Shown here one piece after another: positions 7,832 to 16,968 of a stretch of DNA of 64,000 bases. This DNA is from Algoriphagus aquimarinus (lineage in GTDB: Bacteria > Bacteroidota > Bacteroidia > Cytophagales > Cyclobacteriaceae). Location of the stretch: positions 45,645 through 109,644 of the forward strand of contig NZ_FOKK01000016.1 in assembly GCF_900112005.1 (NCBI RefSeq). Reading direction: 5' to 3'. Both the position numbers and the translations under genes were made by a program. Under the pieces are notes generated by a model. That model made no database searches and was not told the origin of the DNA. It saw nothing but the letters and a program-made list of their open reading frames with translations. How positions within the stretch are numbered: position 1 is the stretch's first letter; every line of letters begins with the position of its first letter.

Positions 7832-10243
7832 TCAGAACTTATAACTATACCCTACCCGAAACACCTGCGTCTCGTAATAATCCGCACTCGTGTAGCTGAA
7901 GTCATTTCCATCTATAGTCTTCTTGATCACCATCGTATTCAGCAAATCAGTGGCATTGAAAAACAACTCACCACTACCACCTTGAATCACTTTTTTCAAA
8001 CCCATGTCAAGCGTAAATCTTCCTTGAATTTTACCCTGAGGAATAATATCCGGAGCCAAATAAATGGCCGTCAATTGGCCTGTGAAATTCTCTGAAAACT
8101 TGAATTTCGAATTCCATTTGGCATTGCCAGAGAAAATCTCCTGCTTATCCGCTGAAAACGCATGTGGTTCTGGATATAGATTCTGTACAGTAAATGCATC
8201 AATCTGATTGTGATATCCATTCAGATTTAGGTCAAAAGAATACCAATCGTTGACATCCTGATCCCAGATCAATTCCAAACCAGTATTGTAGCTTTTTGCA
8301 GCATTCTGAAAGATGGCGTAGATCAATTTGCTGTCCCCATAGGTAGAAGAAATCCTGGTGATCGTCCCATCCACCTGTCGATGATAGGCTGCTGTATATA
8401 GTGAACCGGTACTCCAGCCCGTCTTCCATCCTAGTTCGTAGGAATTAGTAAACTGAGGTTTCAAAGCAGGATTACCCACCTTGATAATCTCCGCATCATC
8501 GTACTTCGGGAAGATCCGGATATCCACTTCATTTGGTCGATCTACTCTTCTGTTGTAGGATGCAGTGATCTTATTCATCCCATTGATTTTGTAAGAAAAT
8601 CGGGTATTCGGAAAGGGCTGGAAGTAATTGTATCCATCACTTTTGTAGGTCGGATGATTTGGGTTCACATCATAGTTCAGCTTGATGTATTCCAATCTCA
8701 GCCCGATTTCCGCTTCCAGTTTTTTCGACTCAAACACGTAATTACCATATACTGCAGGAATGATTTCCTTGTATGTAGCCGCTCCACCGGCCAGAGAATC
8801 AATCGGGGAGTTTTCGCCTGGAAAAAACTGCATGTTGGTTGGAATCCAACGTCTTCTAAACTTCATTCCGGTTTCCAGCCTACCATTCTTCATGGGTTTC
8901 ACATAATCAAGCGTGACGTCCACCACGTTCTCATCTGAGAGCAATTTGAAAGCATCTTTACCTGAAGAGCTTGGTAAAATATTGGTAAAGAAATACTGCT
9001 CATCCTCTCGGTGAAAAGTATAATTCAACCCTGCTGAAAGGCTATGACCTGGATCTGCAAAGTTATGTTTGAAAGCCGCTGTAGCCATCACAGTGGTCTT
9101 GAGCTCGTCTTCTAAGAACTGCCAAAGCCTCAATCGCTCTGAATAATTCCCATTGAAAAAAGGCTGATCGCCTCTGTCAATGATTTTTTCACTCCCAAAA
9201 AGTCCTGAAATACTAAGTGTATTTGACTGGTCTATCGTCCAATCCATCCCTGCGCGGGTGGTCAAAAAATTGGTATTTCTGTTTCTCTTAAGTTGCTGAT
9301 TGATGACAGTTCCATCAGTATAAGTTCGGGTGACAAACTCATTTTTATTCAATGTCTGGGTGTAGAGGTTATCTGCCGAAAGGAAGAAATTCACATCCTT
9401 CTTGCGATAATTCAGTGATATCGAAGGATTGATTTTTGGCGTGCCTTGATATTGAGGTCTGATGCTTGGAAGATTTGCTTTTTTCTCCCAAAGTGCTCCT
9501 AAACCAAGCGCTAGACCAACTTTCCCGTTGAATCCCTCCTGCTTTTCTTTTTTGAGAATGATATTGATAATACCCGCATTTCCATTTGCATCAAACTTTG
9601 CAGAGGGATTATTGATGATCTCAATTCTCTCCACTGCGGAGGACGGAAGATTGTCTAGGCCAGTTTGATTACCAAATCCAGTCAAAGCAGTCTGCTTTCC
9701 GTCGATCAAAACTGCTACACGGTCATTTCCCCGAATCTGAACTTTACCATCCTGAACGGTTACCCCAGGAAGATTGGACATAGCCTGAAGCACGGAGCCC
9801 CCGCTTTGGCTAATATTCTGACCCAAATCATAGGTTTTCTTATCCATTTTGGCACTTACTGCTTCCGCCTGCCCCACTACCTCCACAGCTATCAAATCCT
9901 GGAAAGATGCAGTCATCATAATCTCACCCAGATTCAGAAATGCAGAACTTGACCCCACAAAAATGGCTTTGCTCACCGTCTCAAACCCTATGAAACTTGC
10001 TTCCAATTCATAATCTCCCGGAGCTACATCTACTAAAGTAAAAAGTCCCGATTCATCGGTAATAGCACCAGTCACAAAACTGGCGTCTTTGGCTGTTTTC
10101 AGCACTACATTAACATAGGACAAGTCCTCCTGAGAGGTCTTGTCCGTGATTTTTCCTGACACTTTTATTTTTGTTTCCTGAGCCAAAAGAGGCTGAGATA
10201 ACATTAGAAAAATGATCAGCAAATAGTTTTTAATCTTCATCAT
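7832..10243 (-). CDS. TonB-dependent outer-membrane receptor with carboxypeptidase-regulatory-like domain
   Basis: An 803-residue outer-membrane protein. A signal peptide (residues 1-22, ending PLLAQ) is followed by a carboxypeptidase-D regulatory-like beta-sandwich (about 26-115), a TonB plug (about 140-235, with LPGVTVQDGKVQIRGN and VERIEIINNPSAKF) and a beta-barrel of the OMP_b-brl_3 type ending in phenylalanine (VGYSYKF), as expected for BAM recognition. There is no SusD partner next door, so it is not a SusCD pair; metal or siderophore uptake is a possibility but not shown. The start overlaps the PepSY-like lipoprotein gene by 14 bp, which argues for one operon under the adjacent two-component system. 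Confidence 0.9.
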   Translation of the reverse strand: MMKIKNYLLIIFLMLSQPLLAQETKIKVSGKITDKTSQEDLSYVNVVLKTAKDASFVTGAITDESGLFTLVDVAPGDYELEASFIGFETVSKAIFVGSSSAFLNLGEIMMTASFQDLIAVEVVGQAEAVSAKMDKKTYDLGQNISQSGGSVLQAMSNLPGVTVQDGKVQIRGNDRVAVLIDGKQTALTGFGNQTGLDNLPSSAVERIEIINNPSAKFDANGNAGIINIILKKEKQEGFNGKVGLALGLGALWEKKANLPSIRPQYQGTPKINPSISLNYRKKDVNFFLSADNLYTQTLNKNEFVTRTYTDGTVINQQLKRNRNTNFLTTRAGMDWTIDQSNTLSISGLFGSEKIIDRGDQPFFNGNYSERLRLWQFLEDELKTTVMATAAFKHNFADPGHSLSAGLNYTFHREDEQYFFTNILPSSSGKDAFKLLSDENVVDVTLDYVKPMKNGRLETGMKFRRRWIPTNMQFFPGENSPIDSLAGGAATYKEIIPAVYGNYVFESKKLEAEIGLRLEYIKLNYDVNPNHPTYKSDGYNYFQPFPNTRFSYKINGMNKITASYNRRVDRPNEVDIRIFPKYDDAEIIKVGNPALKPQFTNSYELGWKTGWSTGSLYTAAYHRQVDGTITRISSTYGDSKLIYAIFQNAAKSYNTGLELIWDQDVNDWYSFDLNLNGYHNQIDAFTVQNLYPEPHAFSADKQEIFSGNAKWNSKFKFSENFTGQLTAIYLAPDIIPQGKIQGRFTLDMGLKKVIQGGSGELFFNATDLLNTMVIKKTIDGNDFSYTSADYYETQVFRVGYSYKF

Positions 10244-10691
10244 CTTCTTCGATTGCTTTCTTTTCGATTAGTTTTCCATTGATATCGAACACTAACTCCC
10301 ACTCTTCCTCGCCTTTTTCCACCGCCAATTCATAGACGCTTCCATCGGCTTTTTCTGAGATCTCTGCTTCTTCGATTTTGAATCCAGCGAAGTCCTGAGC
10401 TAAAGTCTGTTTGATAGCTTCTGGGATATCAGCTTTTTTAATTTCGTGTTCAGTTTCTTGCCAAGTTCCGTCAGCTAAAAAATTCGCAGAATACTCATTC
10501 CCTTCCAGTTTAAATTCAGCCTCCCATTCAGTAGCAGACTCCATATCCCAGCTTACTTTCTTTGCGGTTGGAAATTTCTGAGAAAAGGCAGCTTTTACAG
10601 CCTCAGGCACTTCTTCGCCAGATTGTTCCTGAGCACAGGCGCCCGTCGAAAGCAAGACGCCAATAGATAAAATCGTTAGGTACTTGTTCAT
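10230..10691 (-). CDS. PepSY-like periplasmic lipoprotein
   Basis: A 153-residue predicted lipoprotein with lipobox STGAC and lipidated Cys19. Two copies of a PepSY-like (BLIP-like) unit follow, at about 28-85 and 88-148, each with a helix (AVKAAFSQKFPTAKKVSW; AIKQTLAQDFAGF) and a small beta-sheet. Such proteins in Bacteroidota are often encoded with two-component systems and TonB receptors, but no biochemical function is established. It overlaps the receptor gene by 14 bp and starts 59 bp after the histidine kinase stop. The C-terminus is strongly acidic (EEDDED). Confidence 0.82.
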   Translation of the reverse strand: MNKYLTILSIGVLLSTGACAQEQSGEEVPEAVKAAFSQKFPTAKKVSWDMESATEWEAEFKLEGNEYSANFLADGTWQETEHEIKKADIPEAIKQTLAQDFAGFKIEEAEISEKADGSVYELAVEKGEEEWELVFDINGKLIEKKAIEEDDED

Positions 10692-10750
10692 ATGAGATTT
10701 GGGTTTGGTAAATATGATTACCCAAAAGTCGCATGAGATTTAGAAGACAT

Positions 10751-12049
10751 TTAGAATTTACTGAAGCGTACCGAAAAAATGTGGAAATGATCCAAGAAAT
10801 CATAGTTGATTTCCCAGCCATTTTGCTTGCAGATCTCTTTCACAATGGCCAGCCCCAATCCACTGTTGGTCGTCTCTGTGGTGGATATGGAAAATCGCTT
10901 AAAAAGAGTCTCTTCCTTCAAGCGTTCGACTCCTGAATTCAAAAATGCAATCTCATTTTCACCAATCCGTACAATGATTTCGCCTGAAACAGGACTATGA
11001 CGGATCGCATTGGAGAGCAAATTATTGACAAGCGTTTCCGCCAAAAAAAGACTACAGGTCACGTTTGCTATCCCGGTGATTTCTTTTTTATAAGTCAATT
11101 TTCGCTCTGAAATATAATCCTGAAGTAACTCTTCACTCTTCTCTATTTTCTCTAAAAAATCAATTTCAGAACTATCCGAAAATTTACTGTTGTCGATTCT
11201 TGCCAGTAGAAGCAAATTCTTATTCACCCGGGTTAGCCGTGCCAACGGAATCTGTATGGCATTCACCAGCTCTGATTGTCTGGCACTGAGTTTTTCATCC
11301 TGAAAAAGGATATCCAATTTAGATTTCAGCAAAGCAATAGGAGTTTGCAATTCGTGAGAAGCATTTGCGACAAAGGCTTTCTGCTGATTATAGGCATTGA
11401 CATTTTCAGCAATCAACCTAGTAATGGCTTGATTCAGCTCTGTAAATTCTTCAATGTCAGTCTCATCAAATTCCACCCCTTTACTTAAGCTCAAATCAAA
11501 GGATTTCAATTTTGTAAGTGTATTGTCAAATGGCTTCCAGGCGCTCTTAGAAATCCTTCGATTGAGTTGGATAAAACCAAAAACCAGAAGTCCATAGAGC
11601 AAAATAGTCACCAGACCAATTGCGAAAATAGTCTCGTAAGCTTCCTCCACGTTGGTTTCTATATTCAATAAATAGGGTTTTTTATCAATCTCAATAACCG
11701 TTTGCAACCCGCGAAAACGATCCGATTCCAGCTCATACTCATTGTACTTCGTCACTTCGTATATGCTATCGGGCCTAGCTATATTTTCTGTTATAGGCAT
11801 GATCGACGAACTCGGCTGCAGCATATTCCACGAATTCAGAATTGCTTCTAGATCATGACCTGAGAGATGAGCTTCCTTAAATCGGTTTTCAATGCGCTCC
11901 ATAGTCATCTCATGGTGATCGTCAATCTCAGTCACCCAAATCCAATCCACCACCAAAAAATAGATAGGAATACTTACCAACAAGATGATTAGTGCATAGA
12001 TGGTGAATGCCTTGAAAGGTTTATCGAGCAGTTTTGTCATATTTCCCAC
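10751..12049 (-). CDS. Membrane sensor histidine kinase
   Basis: A 432-residue sensor kinase with a membrane helix at 14-34, a periplasmic sensor of about 100 residues and a second helix at 141-162. The HisKA box is ASHELQTP with phospho-acceptor His232, the N-box is NNLLSNAIRHSP and the G2 box is GLGLAI. The usual DxGxG G1 box is replaced by a short FLNSGVE segment, so nucleotide contacts may differ from the norm. It overlaps the response regulator gene by 13 bp, as in a normal kinase-regulator pair. Start choice: an ATG three codons further in (MTKLLDKP) is an equally good start. The likely output is the PepSY-TonB receptor block downstream. Confidence 0.9.
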   Translation of the reverse strand: MGNMTKLLDKPFKAFTIYALIILLVSIPIYFLVVDWIWVTEIDDHHEMTMERIENRFKEAHLSGHDLEAILNSWNMLQPSSSIMPITENIARPDSIYEVTKYNEYELESDRFRGLQTVIEIDKKPYLLNIETNVEEAYETIFAIGLVTILLYGLLVFGFIQLNRRISKSAWKPFDNTLTKLKSFDLSLSKGVEFDETDIEEFTELNQAITRLIAENVNAYNQQKAFVANASHELQTPIALLKSKLDILFQDEKLSARQSELVNAIQIPLARLTRVNKNLLLLARIDNSKFSDSSEIDFLEKIEKSEELLQDYISERKLTYKKEITGIANVTCSLFLAETLVNNLLSNAIRHSPVSGEIIVRIGENEIAFLNSGVERLKEETLFKRFSISTTETTNSGLGLAIVKEICKQNGWEINYDFLDHFHIFSVRFSKF

Positions 12050-12711
12050 TTATAGCCAGTTCCGTAGATTGTTTTGAGATAGCCAGCATACCCCTGTTCA
12101 TTGAGCTTTTTCTTAAGGTTTTTCACGTGTGCATAGACGAAATCATGGCTATCAAACATATCCGCCACATCCCCGGAAAGATGCTCAGCCAGAGCGCTTT
12201 TTGATAAAACCCTGTTTTTATTACCTATAAAGAACAGTAATAAATCATATTCCTTTTTGGTCAAAAGAATGGGATTCCCCTCTATTTGGACAGTTTTTGA
12301 AAGTAAATCAATTTTAATTTCGTTTTGTATGATCAGGTTTGAAGGATCAAATTGTTTCCTGCGAATCACGGAATGTATTCTCGCGGCTAACTCCGAGTGG
12401 TGAAATGGCTTGGCCAAGTAATCATCTGCACCGATATTCAAACCTTTGATCTTGTCCTCAAGCGTGTCTTTGGCGGAAATGATAATCACGCCATCCTGCT
12501 TATTCTGACTGCGCAAATGCTCCAGAATATCAAATCCATCTCCTCCAGGCAGCATCAGGTCCAGCAAAATGCAATCGTATTGGTAGAGGCTTACTTTTTC
12601 TTTGGCTGTCGCAAAATCACTGGCTGTCTCACAGCGGTAATTTTCACCTGAGAGATAGTGCACAATATCACTGGCCAGCTCCTTTTCGTCTTCGATCACC
12701 AAGATTTTCAT
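12037..12711 (-). CDS. OmpR-family response regulator
   Basis: A 224-residue DNA-binding response regulator. The receiver domain has the acidic pair E7/D8, phospho-acceptor Asp51 (LLDLMLPGGDGFD) and Lys101 (AKPFHHSELAARI). The C-terminal winged helix spans about 128-222, ending YGTGYKWEI. It is the promoter-proximal gene of the block and overlaps its kinase by 13 bp. The target promoter is not visible. Confidence 0.93.
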   Translation of the reverse strand: MKILVIEDEKELASDIVHYLSGENYRCETASDFATAKEKVSLYQYDCILLDLMLPGGDGFDILEHLRSQNKQDGVIIISAKDTLEDKIKGLNIGADDYLAKPFHHSELAARIHSVIRRKQFDPSNLIIQNEIKIDLLSKTVQIEGNPILLTKKEYDLLLFFIGNKNRVLSKSALAEHLSGDVADMFDSHDFVYAHVKNLKKKLNEQGYAGYLKTIYGTGYKWEI

Positions 12712-12854
12712 CTGTCTATATATTTTTTCAATGGTCAGATGGAATCTCGCATTTCTGAGGATTACCTCCGTGTGTGTGTGTCTCCTGCTAAATGCTCGAT
12801 TTCATAGGACTCAAATTAAGCATTCAATTTGGAAGGAATTTAGAAGAAATAACT

Positions 12855-13315
12855 ATTCAATGATCAATGTTCAAATTCATCCCGATAATCATCAGGACAA
12901 GGAAGCATGACCAACACTAGCTCAGCAGCCTGTTCGTTCCGTAGGAACGATTCGTTTGTAGCAAAAACAGGATAATTAAAAAATCCTCGTTCCATAGGAA
13001 CGTCTCGTAATAATAGGTCACCATTCGTTCCTATGGAACGAGGAAACGATCTTTTATCAATCAGCTACAGACCAGTTGTCCCGCTGGGACAAAAACCTTA
13101 TCTATTTCCAATGAGATTAAGAAGTACTTTTTTCACCGCGTAGTCGTGAAGAGCGCAGAGTTTTAGCCAAGTTTTTTATTGAAAAAAGGAAGTGAAGCCA
13201 TTGCGTTTTTCTTGGCGAACTCGGCGTCTCGGCGTTAAAAAAAGAATGTTCACTAACCAATTTTCACCCGCAATGCCTAATGGAAAACCACCCTTATCCG
13301 TTGCGCCGCCGCGAG
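12855..13315. repeat. Hairpin-rich repeat, distant copy D
   Basis: Same order and orientation as copies A-C: CGTTCCGTAGGAACG at 12935, then CGTTCCATAGGAACG, CGTTCCTATGGAACG, TTGTCCCGCTGGGACAA, the CACCGCG... tail and CTCGGCGTCTCGGCG. The outer ends resemble copy C (CCAACACTAGCTCAGCAGCC in front, GTTGCGCCGCCGCGAG behind), so this is a separate dispersed copy about 9.4 kb away. Confidence 0.8.
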
Positions 13316-13396
13316 CCAATTCCCGCGCATCCGCACCTCAGTGATTAAGTTTTCGTGAATTCTGACAGGTGGGACAGTTCGTATCACTCGATTCTC

Positions 13397-13404
13397 TATT
13401 TTTG
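13397..13404 (+). promoter_or_regulatory. Possible -7 box (TATTTTTG) for the glycerophosphodiesterase gene
   Basis: It matches the Bacteroidota -7 consensus TAnnTTTG exactly and lies 33 bp before the ATG at 13438. The expected -33 TTG is only poorly matched (TTCG at about 13378), so this is tentative. Confidence 0.35.
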
Positions 13405-13437
13405 GAAAGCTAGTTGACATACTTTAACCCTTACCTC

Positions 13438-14220
13438 ATGAAAACCATACTATTTACTATTCTTACTTTTTTGGTTGCCAGTTCTGCTTCTTTTGCGCAG
13501 AAATCCTTTCACAAAAATAAAGTAATCGCTCACCGTGGTGCATGGAAAGCACAGGTACTTCCTCAGAACTCTTTGGCTTCACTCAAAGAAGCGGTAAGAC
13601 TAGGTTGTGAAGGTTCTGAATTTGATGTCTGGATGACTTCAGATGGAGTTTTGGTGGTAAATCATGATGCAGATTTCGATGGAATGGAAATCGAAACATC
13701 TACTTACAAAGACCTTTTGACTATTAAACATGAAAATGGTGAGAAGCTTTCTACCGTAGAAGAATATCTCAAAGCAGGTAAAAAACAGAAAGGCACTAAA
13801 TTGATTTTTGAGATCAAGCCTTCCAAAATCTCAGTGGCACGAAGTATAGAAGTAGCAGAGAAGTCTGTGCTAGCAGTGAAGAAAATGAAAGCTCAAAAGT
13901 GGGTGGATTACATCACTTTCAGTTATGAAGGTGGTTTGAAAGCAATCGAGATGGACCCAGAAGCGAATGTGGCTTACCTCACAGGAGACAAAACACCTGC
14001 TGAATTGAAGGAAGCTGGATTCTTTGGTTTCGACTACAATATCAATTTGCTGAAAAAGAATCCTCAGTGGATCAAGGAAGCGAAGGCCCTTGGCTTGACA
14101 GTGAATGCCTGGACGGTTAATTCCGCTGAAGATTTGATTTGGTTTCTAGATCAAGAACCTGATTTCATCACTACGGATGAGCCTGAGTTGCTTTTTAGAA
14201 TCATTAAAGACCGGAAGTAA
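13438..14220 (+). CDS. Secreted glycerophosphodiester phosphodiesterase
   Basis: A periplasmic GDPD-family TIM-barrel hydrolase that splits glycerophosphodiesters into an alcohol and glycerol-3-phosphate. The start at 13438 is chosen over an in-frame ATG 24 bp upstream because it gives a clean signal peptide (MKTILFTILTF to SFAQ). Catalytic and metal motifs are in order: AHRGAW, then EGSEFDVWMT, then VVNHDADFDG; the C-terminal TVNAWTVN and TDEPEL strands are also typical. Length 260 residues is normal. It is a single gene, with its stop 9 bp from the convergent stop of cydB. Confidence 0.9.
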   Translation: MKTILFTILTFLVASSASFAQKSFHKNKVIAHRGAWKAQVLPQNSLASLKEAVRLGCEGSEFDVWMTSDGVLVVNHDADFDGMEIETSTYKDLLTIKHENGEKLSTVEEYLKAGKKQKGTKLIFEIKPSKISVARSIEVAEKSVLAVKKMKAQKWVDYITFSYEGGLKAIEMDPEANVAYLTGDKTPAELKEAGFFGFDYNINLLKKNPQWIKEAKALGLTVNAWTVNSAEDLIWFLDQEPDFITTDEPELLFRIIKDRK

Positions 14221-14229
14221 GCTTAGCTC

Positions 14230-15240
14230 TCAGAGTTCTGCTGGTCTTCGCTGGAAACTGTAAATAAGGTAAAACAGAGATGGAAGAATCAGCAAACTCC
14301 CTAGAAGCAGCGCCCAACCTAATGTTTCGATAGGAAGTCCCATCGCGCCAGAGTTGAAAAGACTGAGGTTTTCTCCTGATTTCACAATGATAAAATTAGG
14401 GAAATAGTGATAGCCAAATGAACCCAAAATCAGCGTAATCTGAAAACCCGCCAAGAGACGACAAATGGTTTTATGTCCAGTTCGGAGATATTTCCAGAGC
14501 ACAAAAAGACAAATCGTAGCCAATATCAAAAAGCTCAAACTGACCCAATCGGTAAATTTCTCTTTGGTCAGACTCAAGCCATCTATCTCAGCAGCTAGGA
14601 AAACAAAACCACCAGAAATGAAGGTCAGGAAAGTCAAAACCTTGGCTCGCGGAATAAACAGCGCCTTGATAGCTTCATCCTCTACCTCTCCTATTAAAAA
14701 CACCGCTGCCAAAAATCCACAGATCGCCACAGTAAAAATCCCCACAGAAATACTGAATAAATGTAGCCAGGATCCTATGTAAGCAGAATAGAAATCTGGG
14801 GCATTTGGGTCTATTTGTCCCGAAACCATCGCTCCCGCAATCACTCCCAGGAAAAACGGTGTGATAAAACTGGAATAGGTGAAGATCAAGTTATAAACAC
14901 GCTGCATGTCGTCCTTTACGGCATCGTAATGACGAAAAATAAAGGCCGTTCCCCTACCGATAATCCCCAAAAGCATCAGCACAAGCGGAATATGCAAGTG
15001 CACAGAAAGCATGGTGTAAATAGGCGGAAAACCCACGAATAAAATCACAATCGCGATAATCAACCACATGTGATTTGCTTCCCAGATCGGGCCGATGGTA
15101 GAGTAAGTAATCGTCCGAACTTTCTCCCGCACAGCTCGGGGAGTAATCAATTCTACTATTCCAGCTCCAAAATCAGCGCCTCCAAGGAGCAGGTACATCA
15201 ATATCGCAAGGCAGAGGAACACAATCACTACATACAGCAT
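14230..15240 (-). CDS. cydB: Cytochrome bd oxidase subunit II
   Basis: A 336-residue membrane protein with about eight hydrophobic segments and the subunit II N-terminal pattern GGADFGAGIVELIT. Together with CydA it forms the bd-type quinol oxidase, which reduces oxygen to water at high affinity without proton pumping. It is separated from cydA by 11 bp and is clearly in the same operon. No cydX-like small subunit is visible between cydB and the convergent GDPD gene. Confidence 0.92.
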   Translation of the reverse strand: MLYVVIVFLCLAILMYLLLGGADFGAGIVELITPRAVREKVRTITYSTIGPIWEANHMWLIIAIVILFVGFPPIYTMLSVHLHIPLVLMLLGIIGRGTAFIFRHYDAVKDDMQRVYNLIFTYSSFITPFFLGVIAGAMVSGQIDPNAPDFYSAYIGSWLHLFSISVGIFTVAICGFLAAVFLIGEVEDEAIKALFIPRAKVLTFLTFISGGFVFLAAEIDGLSLTKEKFTDWVSLSFLILATICLFVLWKYLRTGHKTICRLLAGFQITLILGSFGYHYFPNFIIVKSGENLSLFNSGAMGLPIETLGWALLLGSLLILPSLFYLIYSFQRRPAEL

Positions 15241-15251
15241 ATCGGTAGAAT

Positions 15252-16592
15252 TTAATGTTGGGTGGAAGATTGATTTTCAGCTGGCTGCTCGCCCTCCATG
15301 TTTGGCAGACTTTTGATTTGCCTATAGAGTAAAAAACTCACTATAACCGAAAGCGAAACATACACCGCAGTGAAAATCATAAAGGAAATCTGTATCCCCG
15401 GAATCGGAGTCAGCGCATCTTTTGTTTTCATAAAACCATAGATAATCCACGGTTGCCTACCCAATTCAGTCACTGTCCAGCCTGCCTCCACAGCCATAAA
15501 TCCTATCGGTGTAGCTAATACAAATAGCCAGAGAAACCAGCGTTTTTCCTGCCAGTATTTCTTTTTCCAAGTAGAAAAGAAATACAAAATACTCAAGACC
15601 ATCATAATCATACCCAAGCCCACCATTATCTGAAAGGCAAAATGAGTGATCATCACCGGTGGTTGTTCATCTTCTGGGAATTGATCCAGTCCTATCACTT
15701 CTTTTTCAAAATCCCCATGCGCCAAAAAACTCAGCGCTCCCGGGATTTTAATCCCATAATTCACTTCCTTTTTCTCCACATCAGGAATTCCTCCTATCAA
15801 TAGAGGAGCACTTTTCGAAGTTTCAAAATGCGCCTCCATAGCAGCGAGTTTGGCGGGTTGACGAACCGCAATATCCTTGGCAGAAATATCTCCTGAAATA
15901 GGCTGAAGCAATGCCGCTATCCCTCCATAGACTATCGCGATGCGAAAAGCCTTCCAGTGGAACACCTTGTTTTTGCCATTGATAAGCATCAGCGCGTGAA
16001 TTCCAGCGACTGCAAATCCTGTAGCAGCAAAGGCAGCCAAGGACATGTGTAGCGCCTGAGTAAACCATGCATCGTTGAAAAGTGCAGCGATAGGATCGAT
16101 ATTGATATACTTTCCATCTACATAATCAAAACCTGTGGGGCTATTCATCCAGCCATTTGCAGACACCACGAGTATCCCGGAAGCCAAACCACTCAATCCG
16201 ACTACAACTCCGGTAAACCAGTGAAACCACTTGTTAAACCTATCCCAGCCATATAGATAAAAACCCAGCGCGATTGCCTCAATGAAAAAAGCTGTTCCTT
16301 CCAGCGAAAAAGGCATTCCAAAAATCGGCCCTGCATGAAGCATAAATTCCGGCCAAAGCAATCCCAACTCAAAGGAAAGCATGGTGCCGGAAACAGCCCC
16401 GGTCACGAAGAAAATTGCAACACCCCTACTCCAAGCCTTGGTCAGTGCTTTCTGATGATAATCGTTGGTTTTCAAATATTTGTAATGGGAAGTCGCCATG
16501 AAAAAAGGCATTACCATCCCGATACAAGCAAAAATAATGTGAAAGGCCATAGAGAGGGCCATCTGTGAACGTGCTGCTATAAGATCATCCAT
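15252..16592 (-). CDS. cydA: Cytochrome bd oxidase subunit I
   Basis: A 446-residue subunit I with heme b595 ligand candidate His18 in ARSQMALSMAFHI, the conserved FSLEGTAFFIEA and GRQPWIIYGFMKT motifs, and nine or so membrane helices. The length and the short segment between helices 6 and 7 point to the short-Q-loop (CIO-like) subtype rather than the E. coli bd-I long form. It is the first gene of the cydAB operon. Expression at low oxygen is expected from the family; the upstream region holds only a weak TATTTTTA match. Confidence 0.93.
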   Translation of the reverse strand: MDDLIAARSQMALSMAFHIIFACIGMVMPFFMATSHYKYLKTNDYHQKALTKAWSRGVAIFFVTGAVSGTMLSFELGLLWPEFMLHAGPIFGMPFSLEGTAFFIEAIALGFYLYGWDRFNKWFHWFTGVVVGLSGLASGILVVSANGWMNSPTGFDYVDGKYINIDPIAALFNDAWFTQALHMSLAAFAATGFAVAGIHALMLINGKNKVFHWKAFRIAIVYGGIAALLQPISGDISAKDIAVRQPAKLAAMEAHFETSKSAPLLIGGIPDVEKKEVNYGIKIPGALSFLAHGDFEKEVIGLDQFPEDEQPPVMITHFAFQIMVGLGMIMMVLSILYFFSTWKKKYWQEKRWFLWLFVLATPIGFMAVEAGWTVTELGRQPWIIYGFMKTKDALTPIPGIQISFMIFTAVYVSLSVIVSFLLYRQIKSLPNMEGEQPAENQSSTQH

Positions 16593-16968
16593 TTTTAAGT
16601 AGATAGAGATTTAGGTCGTCGACTGTGCACTTATGAAGAAGTAAAAATAGTCCCAAAAGATCAGGGATAAAGGATAAATCCACTTTAATAGAATATAATC
16701 ATCACCCTCAGAATTCGATAAGTAATCTTTTGGGTCTTTAGTCAGAATAGATCTCCAACTTATCGGTTGATCTAGTGAGTGCAGAGGAAGAAAACTCTAT
16801 AAGAATAAACAAAAACAATCATCATAGTCTTCATACTTGCTTATTATGCTCTTGATCCTGACCGAAGATCCCAATAGAATTGAAATCCATAACATGCCCA
16901 AATAACTCCTACCTGCTTTCTGAACGGGGAGTCTCCTATGTTTCTATATTTCATCCTATTTTTAAGCT
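16593..16968. other. Divergent intergenic region, cydA and the GH144-type gene
   Basis: 376 bp without a gene. It should carry both promoters. TATTTTTA on the minus strand (16642-16649) is one base off the -7 consensus and 50 bp before cydA. No convincing -33, operator or RNA gene is seen. Confidence 0.45.

Larger units (their letters stand above)
12712..13437. other. 0.73-kb gene-free stretch between divergent genes, holding repeat copy D
   Basis: There is no protein gene. It contains the upstream regions of the response regulator (minus) and of the glycerophosphodiesterase (plus), a GTGTGTGTGTG tract near 12770, and one distant copy of the long hairpin repeat. Confidence 0.7.
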
